From: Paulinella micropora
Taxonomy: Eukaryota; Cercozoa; Imbricatea; Euglyphida
Assembly: GCA_009731375.1 (NCBI GenBank)
Contig: BJOX01000127.1
Coordinates: 887,638 to 921,118, forward strand
Direction of reading: 5' to 3'
Length of the DNA stretch: 33,481 bases
This document shows positions 14,145-20,719 of this stretch, in pieces (the stretch's first letter is position 1; each line of letters starts with the position of its first letter). The translations under genes and the position numbers were made by a program. The notes below the pieces were generated by a model, which saw nothing but the letters and a program-made list of their open reading frames with translations, had not been told where the DNA came from and did not search any database.

Positions 14145-14284
14145 GTCATGATTATTATCTTTACTAATGTTATTAATATCTCTCTCTTCCGCTTCTTCTC
14201 TCCCGCGCACTGCACACTCCATGTCCATGCCAAGGTCTCTCTGTCCTAGTCTGTGTCTGTGTCTGTGTGTGTGTGTGTGTGTGT

Positions 14285-14330
<46 letters not shown>

Positions 14331-14914
14331 CTTCNNNNNNNNNNNNNNNNNNNNNNNNNNNNNNNNNNNNNNNNNNNNNNNNNNNNNNNNNNNNNNNNNN
14401 NNNNNNNNNNNNNNNNNNNNNNNNNNNNNNNNNNNNNNNNNNNNNNNNNNNNNNNNNNNNNNNNNNNNNNNNNNNNNNNNNNNNNNNNNNNNNNNNNNNN
14501 NNNNNNNNNNNNNNNNNNNNNNNNNNNNNNNNNNNNNNNNNNNNNNNNNNNNNNNNNNNNNNNNNNNNNNNNNNNNNNNNNNNNNNNNNNNNNNNNNNNN
14601 NNNNNNNNNNNNNNNNNNNNNNNNNNNNNNNNNNNNNNNNNNNNNNNNNNNNNNNNNNNNNNNNNNNNNNNNNNNNNNNNNNNNNNNNNNNNNNNNNNNN
14701 NNNNNNNNNNNNNNNNNNNNNNNNNNNNNNNNNNNNNNNNNNNNNNNNNNNNNNNNNNNNNNNNNNNNNNNNNNNNNNNNNNNNNNNNNNNNNNNNNNNN
14801 NNNNNNNNNNNNNNNNNNNNNNNNNNNNNNNNNNNNNNNNNNNNNNNNNNNNNNNNNNNNNNNNNNNNNNNNNNNNNNNNNNNNNNCTCTCTCTCTCTCC
14901 CTCCCTCTCTCCCC

Positions 14915-14945
<31 letters not shown>

Positions 14946-16872
14946 CCTCTCTCACTCTCTCTCTCTTCTCTTATATATACACTTGCATATGTGTGTGTAA
15001 TGTGATGTATATCTGTATGTCCTCCGTATCGAACGAAGAATCCGACACGCTCGTCGGCATATATGCATACATATATACGTACATATGTACATGTTTGTGT
15101 GTGTAATCTTGTGTATATCATACATACATACATACATACATACATAGTTGTTCGTATCCAGCGAAGAGCCTGAGACGCTCATCGGCCCATACATACATAC
15201 ATACATACATATATACATGCATGTATGCATGCATACATACATACATACATACATACATACATGCATGTATGCATGCATACATACATACATACATACATAC
15301 ATGCATATATACATACATACATACATACATACATACATACATACGTACGTACATACGTATGTACGTACGTACGTACGTACGTACATACATACATACATAC
15401 ATAACATACATACATACATACATACATACATACATACATACATACATCCGTGCATACCTACATACATATATGCATGTATGAGTACGTAATGTTGTGTGCA
15501 TTCCTAGGTCGTCCGTGTCGAGCCAGGAGTTTCAGACGCTCTTTGTCGACTATGTACAGCGAGACCTTCCTTCCCTTACCGACCTTATGGACCAGGGTCG
15601 AGTGAATGTCTCGCTGTCGAGTCAACAGCCACCTCACCTTCCCGCACAACTGGTCAAANNNNNNNNNNNNNNNNNNNNNNNNNNNNNNNNNNNNNNNNNN
15701 NNNNNNNNNNNNNNNNNNNNNNNNNNNNNNNNNNNNNNNNNNNNNNNNNNNNNNNNNNNNNNNNNNNNNNNNNNNNNNNNNNNNNNNNNNNNNNNNNNNN
15801 NNNNNNNNNNNNNNNNNNNNNNNNNNNNNNNNNNNNNNNNNNNNNNNNNNNNNNNNNNNNNNNNNNNNNNNNNNNNNNNNNNNNNNNNNNNNNNNNNNNN
15901 NNNNNNNNNNNNNNNNNNNNNNNNNNNNNNNNNNNNNNNNNNNNNNNNNNNNNNNNNNNNNNNNNNNNNNNNNNNNNNNNNNNNNNNNNNNNNNNNNNNN
16001 NNNNNNNNNNNNNNNNNNNNNNNNNNNNNNNNNNNNNNNNNNNNNNNNNNNNNNNNNNNNNNNNNNNNNNNNNNNNNNNNNNNNNNNNNNNNNNNNNNNN
16101 NNNNNNNNNNNNNNNNNNNNNNNNNNNNNNNNNNNNNNNNNNNNNNNNNNNNNNNNNNNNNNNNNNNNNNNNNNNNNNNNNNNNNNNNNNNNNNNNNNNN
16201 NNNNNNNNNNNNNNNNNNNNNNNNNNNNNNNNNNNNNNNNNNNNNNNNNNNNNNNNNNNNNNNNNNNNNNNNNNNNNNNNNNNNNNNNNNNNNNNNNNNN
16301 NNNNNNNNNNNNNNNNNNNNNNNNNNNNNNNNNNNNNNNNNNNNNNNNNNNNNNNNNNNNNNNNNNNNNNNNNNNNNNNNNNNNNNNNNNNNNNNNNNNN
16401 NNNNNNNNNNNNNNNNNNNNNNNNNNNNNNNNNNNNNNNNNNNNNNNNNNNNNNNNNNNNNNNNNNNNNNNNNNNNNNNNNNNNNNNNNNNNNNNNNNNN
16501 NNNNNNNNNNNNNNNNNNNNNNNNNNNNNNNNNNNNNNNNNNNNNNNNNNNNNNNNNNNNNNNNNNNNNNNNNNNNNNNNNNNNNNNNNNNNNNNNNNNN
16601 NNNNNNNGGGGGGGGGGGGGCGGTGAATGTCTAAAAAGGTATGTGCGTCTTGTTTGTTGTTGGTAGGCTTTCCTGCCTATGGAGCGACAAGACTCGTGGG
16701 ACACGCAGACAACTCAGCAGCGAGAAACTAAGAGACAGAGAGTGCTGACAGAACACTCACAGTCAAGTGGCGATCAGACCGGTAGAATTTCAGATAGATC
16801 GATGGATAGATGGATAGATAGGTGGATAGATAGGTAGATAGATAGACTGGTAGATAGGTAGATAGATAGACT

Positions 16873-16960
<88 letters not shown>

Positions 16961-17411
16961 TGTTTAATCTATGGGCGTGGCTTAGCTTGAAAAGCCATGG
17001 CCTCCTATACTACCCCCGGACAAGAACTTTCAGCACCGGCCAAGCTGCACACCAACCACTGTCTCGCTGTGGTTGGTGTCTGTGCCCAGTTCAAGCCGAA
17101 AGGTAGCCGAGCCCTTTTGAACTATACGGGACAACACTAGAACACTCCCCAGGAGCGTGTGCCCTAAGGAGATGATGCCATGAGCAAGTCGAGGTTTCAG
17201 GAGTTCACGCTCGTTGTGAGTTACCTTCTACAACCCCGACTTCATCAACCCTTTGCATCACGCCCCGACTTCATCAGCCATGGTCAGGAGTTGGTTGCCT
17301 GTTTAGCCCTTGCGCTGCGCGCGATTAACGGCGGACACAAAATCGTCATTGTAGGAGATAGTTAGATCTGAACCCTAGGCTGAGTTGCCAGTGGCAGAGA
17401 CCGTCTCCAGG

Positions 17412-17486
<75 letters not shown>

Positions 17487-17570
17487 TGATAGATTGATAG
17501 ATTGATAGATTGATAGATAGATGGATGGATGGATGGGTAGATAGATAGAGAGATAGAGAGATAGATAGAC

Positions 17571-17634
<64 letters not shown>

Positions 17635-17716
17635 TGATAGATTGATAGATTGATAGATTGATAGATTGATAAATTGATAGATAGATGGATGGATGGATGG
17701 ATGGATGATGGATGGG

Positions 17717-17787
<71 letters not shown>

Positions 17788-17804
17788 GTAGGTAGGTAGG
17801 TAGG

Positions 17805-17853
<49 letters not shown>

Positions 17854-17996
17854 GGATAGCTGTTGCGATCAAGGCGGTTGTGGTCTATATACATACATAC
17901 ATACATACATGCATACATACATACATACATATATACATACATACATACCGGGTTTTCTATTTATGTACACACATGCACTCTATCTATCTATCTATC

Positions 17997-18027
<31 letters not shown>

Positions 18028-18530
18028 CTATGTGTATGCAGGTACGCCGGCCGCTCCACCTCGTCACGACCGCTCCAACTCACAGCAGAGCAACTCCAGC
18101 GTCGAGGGCAGGCACGACGGACGGAGTCTCTCGCCCATGTGGTCAGATACCTACCCTACCTACCTATCTACCTATCTACCTACCTACCTACCTACCTACC
18201 TACCCACCTACCTACCTACCTACCTACCTACCTACCTGCCTACCTGCCTGCCTACCTACCTACCTACCTACCTACCTACGTTCTAACCAACGCATCTAAC
18301 TATCTACCTACATTCCTTTCTATCTGCTCACACCGACCAAGCTATCTACCTACCCACTACCTACCAACTTATGTATATACTTATTTACCGCGTAAATACC
18401 TTCCTATCTACTAACCTACTAACATACTTAGTTATCTCCCTACCTACGTGCGTGTAAACACCCGCTCACTACTTGCATACATACGTACATACATAGGTCC
18501 ATGTCCTCCTTACCAAGCGATTCGCAGTAA
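1210..18530 (+). CDS. Multi-exon gene, 3' part: predicted polytopic membrane protein with channel-like pore region and Ser/Gln-rich tail
   Basis: Exons in order: 1210-1294, 1455-1511, 1780-1917, 2431-2524, 3339-3465, 3983-4097, 4582-4704, 4858-4887, 6347-6457, 7699-7725, 8098-8133, 9867-9923, 10263-10325, 11479-11673, 11830-11877, 13571-13659, 15508-15652, 16667-16781, 18042-18141, 18497-18530. They total 1789 nt; after the first base, which completes an upstream codon, they read 595 codons and a TAA. Each exon is bounded by AG and GT and intron phases agree at every junction. Hydrophobic segments lie near [70 protein letters not shown] and [19 protein letters not shown]. The stretch between the last two, [19 protein letters not shown], has the shape of a cation-channel pore loop (inference). 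The rest is hydrophilic, rich in Ser, Gln, Pro and charge, probably cytosolic. The 5' end lies outside the window. The exon chain from 7699 to 11673 is the least certain part. The family is not firmly recognised. Confidence 0.6.
1295..1454. repeat. (ACAT)n intron
   Basis: Intron made of ACAT units, starting GTACAT and ending ACACAG. Confidence 0.85.
1455..1511 (+). CDS. Membrane-protein gene, exon
   Basis: 19 codons, [19 protein letters not shown], phase 0 on both sides. The acceptor is ACAG at the end of an (ACAT)n tract, and the donor GTATGT is the first unit of the following (ATGT)n tract. Joined to the preceding exon it completes a helix followed by basic residues, as at the inner end of a membrane segment. 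Confidence 0.6.
1512..1779. repeat. (ATGT)n and (TAATG)n intron
   Basis: ATGT units with an internal run of about 15 TAATG/TAACG pentamers at 1589-1685. Only the last 20-30 bases before the acceptor are unique. Confidence 0.85.
1780..1917 (+). CDS. Membrane-protein gene, exon (may continue through polyserine to 2524)
   Basis: Acceptor CTTTTAG, phase 0. It begins [20 protein letters not shown] and is hydrophilic. A phase-0 donor AAC|GTGTCT ends it at 1917. The frame also stays open, without a stop, through the (TTC)n tract to 2524, adding about 100 serines. Both readings are possible, because the intervening 513 nt are a multiple of three. Confidence 0.55.
1918..2430 (+). other. Intron with exitron-like properties, or polyserine coding insert
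   Basis: 513 nt, divisible by 3, free of stops in the gene's frame. It has GTGTCT at the start and CTATTTGCAG at the end, and is almost wholly (TTC)n. Spliced, it is an intron like its neighbours; retained, it encodes a long serine run broken by short unique peptides such as [19 protein letters not shown]. Confidence 0.5.
2431..2524 (+). CDS. Membrane-protein gene, exon with hydrophobic segment
   Basis: Begins [20 protein letters not shown] and continues into [11 protein letters not shown], ending CAAG|GTACGT in phase 1. A second, shorter copy of its 3' half lies at 2706-2757 with the same donor. Confidence 0.6.
2706..2757 (+). pseudogene. Duplicate of the 3' half of exon 2431-2524
   Basis: Reads [17 protein letters not shown] followed by the same G|GTACGT donor, with AAG before it as a possible acceptor. 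It differs from the parent at a few bases. It sits between two (TATC)n tracts and is probably skipped in the main transcript. Confidence 0.5.
3109..3175 (+). pseudogene. Truncated duplicate of exon 3339-3465
   Basis: Same acceptor (CCTATGCAG) and same peptide start ([20 protein letters not shown]) as the exon at 3339. It dissolves into (CTAC)n after the codons for SF, with no donor. Confidence 0.65.
3339..3465 (+). CDS. Membrane-protein gene, exon ending in [11 protein letters not shown] unit
   Basis: Starts in phase 1 after TATGCAG and ends CGCAG|GTCTCT in phase 2. The peptide runs [20 protein letters not shown] then [21 protein letters not shown]. Its last 33 nt are the template of three free-standing copies downstream. 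Confidence 0.65.
3507..3539 (+). CDS. 33-nt symmetric microexon, copy 1 ([11 protein letters not shown])
   Basis: Bounded by CAATAACAG and GTCTCT. The length is a multiple of 3 and both sides are phase 2, so inclusion adds 11 residues in frame. Its sequence is identical to the last 33 nt of exon 3339-3465. Use in mRNA is unproven. Confidence 0.5.
3579..3611 (+). CDS. 33-nt symmetric microexon, copy 2 ([11 protein letters not shown])
   Basis: Same CAATAACAG acceptor and GTCTCT donor as copy 1. Substitutions change Lys to Gly and leave the frame open. Confidence 0.5.
3612..3865. repeat. (CT)n, (TA)n and (ATGT/ACAT)n block
   Basis: Spacer between the second and third 33-nt microexons. It begins with the donor GT and ends CAATAACAG. 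Confidence 0.9.
3866..3898 (+). CDS. 33-nt symmetric microexon, copy 3 ([11 protein letters not shown])
   Basis: Same splice sites again, after a TA/ACAT-rich spacer. Substitutions change Lys to Ala. Phase 2 on both sides. Confidence 0.5.
3983..4097 (+). CDS. Membrane-protein gene, exon with long hydrophobic helix
   Basis: Acceptor CCCAATAG, donor TTG|GTACGT. The first base completes the AG|G Arg codon, then [19 protein letters not shown] and [19 protein letters not shown]. This is a membrane helix preceded by Arg-Arg and followed by basic residues. It ends in phase 0. Confidence 0.65.
4098..4581. repeat. (GTAG/GATA)n, (ACAT)n and (ATGT)n introns
   Basis: Tetranucleotide tracts on both sides of the extra 54-nt exon at 4361-4414. 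Confidence 0.9.
4361..4414 (+). CDS. 54-nt alternative copy of exon 4582-4704
   Basis: Acceptor ACATTTAG and donor TAT|GTATGT. It encodes [18 protein letters not shown], nearly identical to the start of the next exon but cut at 18 codons. Phase 0 on both sides, so inclusion keeps the frame and would double this hydrophobic segment. Confidence 0.45.
4582..4704 (+). CDS. Membrane-protein gene, exon (outer pore-helix candidate)
   Basis: 41 codons, phase 0 on both sides. It begins [20 protein letters not shown] and continues into [21 protein letters not shown] before GTCATC. The hydrophobic start and short polar loop precede the pore-like microexon at 4858. Confidence 0.65.
4858..4887 (+). CDS. 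30-nt microexon [10 protein letters not shown]
   Basis: Acceptor GTTTGTAG, donor ATG|GTACTC, where the donor begins a 1.1-kb (ACTC)n intron. Phase 0 on both sides. With the flanking exons it reads [20 protein letters not shown], the candidate pore helix. Confidence 0.6.
4888..6102. repeat. 1.1-kb (ACTC)n array followed by (TATC)n
   Basis: ACTC units with frequent ACTT variants, the longest tetranucleotide array in the window. (TATC)n follows from about 6045. Confidence 0.95.
6163..6200 (+). pseudogene. Truncated copy of exon 6347-6457 (copy A)
   Basis: After TATTGACAG it repeats the first 38 nt of exon 6347-6457 ([12 protein letters not shown]) and then stops, with no donor. A second fragment of 12 nt follows at 6252-6263 after another GTTGACAG. 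Both carry the same upstream ATCAGATTTATCTGTGTTGA block, so acceptor region and exon start were copied together. Confidence 0.6.
6347..6457 (+). CDS. Membrane-protein gene, exon with filter-like loop and inner helix
   Basis: 37 codons, phase 0 on both sides, acceptor ATTGACAG, donor CTG|GTCAAC. The peptide is [20 protein letters not shown] followed by [17 protein letters not shown]. The layout matches pore loop, short polar turn with Arg, then inner helix in two-TM channel domains, but the Gly-Tyr-Gly filter is absent. Two further damaged copies lie at 6796-7033 and 7177-7259. Confidence 0.65.
6564..6606. other. 19-bp stem inverted repeat
   Basis: TGGCTCATTTGAAAGCTCT, a 5-base loop CATCA, and its complement with one mismatch that can pair as G-U on one strand. 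Intronic. Confidence 0.8.
6796..7033 (+). pseudogene. Copy B of exon 6347-6457, split by (TATATC)n
   Basis: The copy begins CTCTTCGCCACCTGCAGGCG and runs to CATCCAGATGTG at 6846. It is broken by about 155 bp of (TATATC)n and resumes at about 7002 with ATAGCCGTCTGCTACAATTC, ending GTGCTG without a GT donor. Confidence 0.6.
7084..7560. repeat. Intronic CGCAAAATTTTCGC-type palindromes and a 54-bp tandem repeat
   Basis: The near-palindrome CGCAAAATTTTCGC occurs at 7084 and 7147. Its reverse form GCGAAAATTTTGCGG occurs at about 7297 and within two tandem units of about 54 bp at 7448-7556. Confidence 0.7.
7177..7259 (+). pseudogene. Copy C of exon 6347-6457, 3' part with intact donor
   Basis: Reads [20 protein letters not shown] and Leu, followed by a good donor GTAAGC, and CCCTGCAG precedes it. 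It could be a 5'-shortened alternative exon, but it lacks the filter-loop half of the parent. Confidence 0.5.
7699..7725 (+). CDS. 27-nt microexon HTSGLKPVE (tentative)
   Basis: Acceptor GACTAAG, donor GAG|GTATCT starting a (TATC)n tract, phase 0 on both sides. A related copy without a donor lies at about 7399-7434 (HTSGLKPV...). Confidence 0.4.
7801..7816 (+). CDS. 16-nt exon-like island (use uncertain)
   Basis: Bounded by GCTTCCAG and GTATCT. The length is not a multiple of 3. Including it between 7725 and 8098 shifts the next exon to the frame [11 protein letters not shown], which then fails to join the exon at 9867, so the main model skips it. Confidence 0.2.
7817..8097. repeat. (TATC/TATATC)n, (CTAC)n and (CT)n
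   Basis: Simple repeats with a short unique stretch at 7980-8040. Confidence 0.9.
8098..8133 (+). CDS. 36-nt microexon [12 protein letters not shown] (tentative)
   Basis: Sits between two (CT)n tracts with acceptor CTCGCAG and donor GTCTCT. Phase 0 on both sides in the chosen frame. Confidence 0.4.
8240..8690. repeat. Pyrimidine-rich minisatellite, unit about 31 bp
   Basis: Repeats of the form CTCACTCTTGCCCCTCTGTC followed by CCTTCTCTCTC, clearest at 8425-8540, with drifted copies on either side. Confidence 0.8.
8905..9207. repeat. Minisatellite carrying (GT)n
   Basis: About five units, each with GAAAGAGA...GCTATGAGTGTGGGTTGGTG followed by a (GT)n run of varying length and, in most units, TCTAGTGA. 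Confidence 0.8.
9267..9548. repeat. (GATA)n
   Basis: Nearly pure GATA/TAGA with a few TAGG, CAGA and TTAG variants. Confidence 0.95.
9867..9923 (+). CDS. Membrane-protein gene, exon [19 protein letters not shown]
   Basis: 19 codons, acceptor TGTGAAG, donor GAG|GTTAGT leading into (CT)n. Only this frame is open. Hydrophilic, at the start of the predicted cytosolic tail. Confidence 0.5.
9924..10262. repeat. (CT)n, (TA)n and (GT)n intron
   Basis: Dinucleotide tracts, including the partial exon copy at 10146-10171. Confidence 0.9.
10146..10171 (+). pseudogene. Partial copy of exon 10263-10325
   Basis: 26 nt between CCAG and GTATAT encoding GDHADDEH in the parent's frame. A matching 26-nt copy (GDHTDDEH) lies at 11730-11755. 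Both keep AG and GT, but their length would shift the frame. Confidence 0.5.
10263..10325 (+). CDS. Membrane-protein gene, acidic exon
   Basis: 21 codons beginning [20 protein letters not shown], phase 0, acceptor GCTAGAG, donor ACT|GTACAT. Part of the sequence (CCAACCATGCGC) recurs at 10411-10422. Confidence 0.5.
10430..11438. repeat. 1-kb pentanucleotide array (AATAC)n
   Basis: About 200 units of ACAAT with recurring variants AGTAC, AAAAC, AAGAC and ATAAT. It gives long artefactual Tyr/Asn/Thr/Gln frames on one strand and Cys/Ile/Val/Leu frames on the other. Confidence 0.95.
11479..11673 (+). CDS. Membrane-protein gene, 65-codon hydrophilic exon
   Basis: Open frame beginning [20 protein letters not shown] and ending GEAEFPVS before the donor GTATAC. 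The phase-0 acceptor used here is AGCTCAG. A stronger-looking site, ACGTAG at 11440-11441, would start the exon at 11442 in phase 2 and does not fit the upstream exon, so the start is uncertain. Rich in Gln, Ala, Ser and Pro. Confidence 0.55.
11730..11755 (+). pseudogene. Second partial copy of exon 10263-10325
   Basis: 26 nt between GCTAG and GTATGC encoding GDHTDDEH, about 1.4 kb downstream of the parent. The main model splices past it. Confidence 0.45.
11830..11877 (+). CDS. Membrane-protein gene, exon [16 protein letters not shown]
   Basis: 16 codons, phase 0 on both sides. Acceptor AG ends a 65-bp (TA)n tract; donor GAG|GTGACA. Its end, EDQVLE, resembles the EDEVLE microexons at 13254, 13502 and 13571. 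Confidence 0.6.
11925..11946 (+). repeat. Short interstitial TTAGGG tract
   Basis: Three and a half units of TTAGGG, the last shortened to TTAGG. It matches the telomere repeat of animals, many fungi and several protists. Confidence 0.8.
11952..12570 (-). mobile_element. Tc1/mariner-like DNA transposon remnant
   Basis: A terminal inverted-repeat sequence (11952-12065) is matched in reverse by the right end at 12452-12570 and by 12955-13080. Between them, on the minus strand, lies the C-terminal part of a DDE transposase. The left outer end is missing, so this is an internally deleted, dead copy. Confidence 0.6.
12182..12390 (-). pseudogene. Tc1/mariner-type transposase, C-terminal fragment
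   Basis: The minus-strand reading has [13 protein letters not shown], like the conserved catalytic block around the third acidic residue (NPIE..W) of Tc1-family transposases. An in-frame TAA and a frame change follow, then [20 protein letters not shown] and a short tail ending GGEWTD and a stop. That second piece fits the usual C-terminal helix. The N-terminal DNA-binding part and the first two catalytic residues are absent. Confidence 0.6.
12574..12748 (-). mobile_element. Duplicated right end of the Tc1/mariner-like element
   Basis: Repeats 12399-12570, starting from CCTGGTCCCGAGGGT and ending TTGCTCAGGGAAAGATAG. This is a second element end without its own interior. Confidence 0.6.
12808..13114. 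mobile_element. MITE-like element of the same Tc1/mariner family
   Basis: About 307 bp. It starts CTATCTTTCCCTGAGCAAGC and ends in the inverted complement (GCTCAGGGAAAGACAG). The two halves are inverted copies of the terminal sequence and there is no coding interior. It shares its right arm with 11952-12065 in opposite orientation. Confidence 0.6.
13254..13271 (+). CDS. 18-nt symmetric microexon EDEVLE (candidate)
   Basis: AG from (TA)n before it, GTGGCG after it, phase 0 on both sides. A near-identical unit begins exon 13571-13659. Confidence 0.4.
13502..13519 (+). CDS. 18-nt symmetric microexon EHEVLE (candidate)
   Basis: Its AG comes from a (GA)n tract and GTGCGC follows. It differs from the 13254 copy by one base (Asp to His). 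Confidence 0.4.
13571..13659 (+). CDS. Membrane-protein gene, exon beginning [12 protein letters not shown]
   Basis: Starts in phase 0 after ATATAG and ends CCAAG|GTCTCT in phase 2. The peptide begins [21 protein letters not shown] copy of its 3' part without an acceptor lies at 14182-14234. Confidence 0.6.
13677..14180. repeat. (ATT)n with a short unique island
   Basis: ATT tracts around unique sequence at about 13925-13985. Confidence 0.9.
14182..14234 (+). pseudogene. Partial copy of exon 13571-13659
   Basis: Encodes [17 protein letters not shown], with the same CCAAG|GTCTCT donor and the same following CTGTCCTAGTCTG. Its 5' end merges into (ATT)n, with no AG. Confidence 0.6.
14335..14886. 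other. Assembly gap (552 N)
   Basis: Flanked by (CT)n on both sides. Confidence 0.99.
15019..15185 (+). pseudogene. Two short copies of the start of exon 15508-15652
   Basis: At 15021-15056 ([13 protein letters not shown]) and 15150-15185 ([12 protein letters not shown]), each lost into ACAT-type repeats. They correspond to [12 protein letters not shown] of the complete exon. Confidence 0.5.
15508..15652 (+). CDS. Membrane-protein gene, exon [20 protein letters not shown]...
   Basis: Acceptor TTCCTAG. The first base completes the AG|G Arg codon of exon 13571. 48 codons follow, ending QPPHLPAQL at the donor CTG|GTCAAA just before an assembly gap. The phase fits exon 16667 beyond the gap. Hydrophilic with a possible amphipathic helix. 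Confidence 0.6.
15659..16607. other. Assembly gap (949 N)
   Basis: Begins seven bases after exon 15508-15652 and ends against poly-G. A small exon could be hidden here, although the phase on both sides already matches. Confidence 0.99.
16667..16781 (+). CDS. Membrane-protein gene, exon [20 protein letters not shown]...
   Basis: Acceptor TTGGTAG in phase 0, ends ACCG|GTAGAA in phase 1. 38 codons rich in Gln, Arg, Thr and Ser, including [19 protein letters not shown]. Confidence 0.65.
16793..16962. repeat. (GATA)n
   Basis: Intronic GATA tract with TGGA and GGTA variants at its start. Confidence 0.95.
16965..17410. other. Non-repetitive intronic island
   Basis: About 445 bp of ordinary-complexity sequence between two (GATA)n tracts. 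It holds a perfect 11-bp hairpin (17049-17079) and a direct repeat, CCCCGACTTCATCA, near 17237 and 17265. An open frame of 61 codons (17180-17365, plus) has no recognised similarity. Confidence 0.5.
17414..17860. repeat. (GATA)n with (GATT) and (GGAT) variants
   Basis: Two nearly parallel halves, each GATA, then GATT, then GGAT, so the array itself looks duplicated (17414-17540 and 17575-17720). Confidence 0.9.
18042..18141 (+). CDS. Membrane-protein gene, penultimate exon
   Basis: Acceptor GTATGCAG, phase 1; donor TG|GTCAGA, phase 2. The peptide is [20 protein letters not shown] followed by [12 protein letters not shown], a disordered Ser/Arg/Pro-rich tail. Confidence 0.65.
18142..18496. 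repeat. (CTAC)n last intron
   Basis: CTAC and CTGC units that decay towards the acceptor at 18496. Confidence 0.85.
18497..18530 (+). CDS. Membrane-protein gene, terminal exon with stop codon
   Basis: Acceptor TACATAG. The first base completes TGG, then [10 protein letters not shown] and TAA at 18528-18530. This phase match fixes the 3' end of the gene. The downstream sequence to about 18740 is presumably 3' untranslated; no clear AATAAA was seen. Confidence 0.65.
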
Positions 18531-19840
18531 TGGCTTTCTTCTATGCCAAGCGATCGATAGTCAGTGCGTACATACCCAGTCAATCCCAGTGAAAACACGT
18601 TCATACCCAGTGACTTTCACTTAATCTTCCATGTCTCGCGCTTGCAAACGTTGCCTTCGGATTTGCCACAGCGCTATAGTACTACATCATCGTGTGGGAC
18701 GCCCATCCATCATCCGTCATACATCATCCTGTCTGGAGTTTTTTGAAAACGTTGAGACCAAAACTGAATGACGCTGCTGCATGCAAGATGTAATACAATA
18801 CGAAGCGCGTTCAAACCACACTAAGCGATCGTTCAACATTGAGCTTCTCACTTTTCTCTGTCGTGTCGCTGGGATTTGGAAGGCGGAAGACCATGCTGTC
18901 AAGCGCTTGCGACAAAGCTCTAGTCACAAGGTTTTCAGATCATTGATGACGATCTCAGTGTTGGTCGTAGTCAGTTTGGTCGTAGACGAGTAGATGAAAT
19001 TTAAAATAATGATAGTATAGAATAATTTTACAACGATAAGCAGTTAATTGTCTGATACTTACTCCATGAATAAGGGAAGCTAAAACTAAAAATTTTGAAA
19101 GTGAAGTAGCAACTGAAAGAGTGAGTAAATAGATTCACGAAAGGCAAATATAACACAAAAATATATACAAAACAATTCGTAATGACGCAGAGGACAGGCT
19201 CCTATGCTACACTAGGTCAAGAAAGTCTCTGTGCGTTGGAAACACTTGAACCCATTTCCAACAACATACAAAACAACACTTGTGAGAAAAGTCAACACGA
19301 ATAAACAATTAGACGGTTGTGTCCCAAGGAGAGAAAACATTATCATAAGCGAACATAATCTATATACTAAAAATATAACACAGTTCAATGTTCCCATGCA
19401 GTGCTGTCTGTGCAAGGCTGTCCTCGCAAACATCATTAGTTCATATTTGATAACCCTGGGAAAAAATGCTTTGGGGAAAGCAAACTTTCAGTAAGTGAAA
19501 CAACTACCACTTGAAACCTCAAACATGAAAAGTGTTGAGGAGCACTGTTACAAATTTGCATGATAGGATGTTGCGTGGTTGCAGAGAACGAGCTATTAGA
19601 GTGGTTGCCATGATGATCAAAAATCTACTTTTCATCACAGATTTTCTGGGAGAAATACTGAAAAATTTGAAATGAACGAGTGGCACCTCAAATCGTTCTA
19701 GAAGTCAGTTTTGCCACTTTTCACACCGGAAGAAAGTCGAAATATAAACTAGAGGTGTTTTTTAATTGTAATACATGCTTTACGTATTGATATCTCATTC
19801 CAGAACGATGTGATATGCTTGACGGTAAACCTAATTACGA
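18531..19840. other. Unique intergenic sequence, no gene recognised
   Basis: AT-rich, ordinary complexity. Open frames of 60-87 codons (for example 18781-18993 plus and 19231-19494 plus) show no motif and no splice context. Only a simple direct repeat, CATACCCAGT, near 18570 and 18603 stands out. Confidence 0.6.
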
Positions 19841-19846
19841 TCCCAT

Positions 19847-19904
19847 CCACTCGCAGCCGAGTGGATTCAGTCCACTCGACAATCAACCGAGTGGACTGAA
19901 ATTA
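19847..19904. repeat. CCACTCG palindrome cluster
   Basis: CCACTCG and its complement CGAGTGG alternate within about 60 bp, forming several overlapping hairpins, the longest between TTCAGTCCACTCG and CGAGTGGACTGAA. Confidence 0.7.
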
Positions 19905-19972
19905 CGTTCAGTGTTAAATATCGATTGTAACAGGATAAGGTTGGTGGACTGGTCGAATTAGTGTAAAAGAAA

Positions 19973-20070
<98 letters not shown>

Positions 20071-20719
20071 CCCCGACTCCACTTTTGCCGGTTCTGGTCG
20101 AAACTTGAACTTACATATATTTATTGATGATCCTTTAATACAATCAATTCAATCCACTCCGCTAGTATTAATACTACCCAATCCTCTGCTCTTATATAAA
20201 TAAGAATCAAAGATGATCATCACCCAGGAAAATGTGGGAGACTAGCGTAGCGAAAAACAACCAATGCCAACACCAGCCTATTCCCGTGGTCCTGCCTAAC
20301 TTGACGATAATATATTCCTGTTTAAAAGGGTAACGGTTATATACTAGGATTATTATTATGTTACCCGGTTAAGAGGGTTATTGTTAACTGCCTCTACAAT
20401 TTGTGTCTGGGTTGACACAGGAGTATGATAAAGTAGCATATTTACCTATCTGCGCCTACAGATTGGTCACGGTTGTCATTACAGTTAGTTGTATATTGCA
20501 TTTTTATTGTAAAAAAATAGTTGTATATATATTGCATTTTTATGAGGCGACTCATTGTAATAAAAATGGTATCACCAATTTGTTTAATTCTGTTATATAC
20601 TATTATTAAGAACTTAGTTGCATGCTCGGTTTTATGTAAGCATTTTAATACTGAAATACTTGCTACACTGAATAATTAGATGCATGAGTTGAAACGCAAC
20701 ATAAAAAGAGAAATCACTT

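Noticed and set aside
17180-17365. 61-codon frame in the intronic island
   Set aside because: Open by chance length. No homology recognised, and it lies inside an intron of a well-phased gene.
18781-18993. 70-codon plus-strand frame after the first gene
   Set aside because: No recognisable motif, no splice or regulatory context, and length expected by chance.
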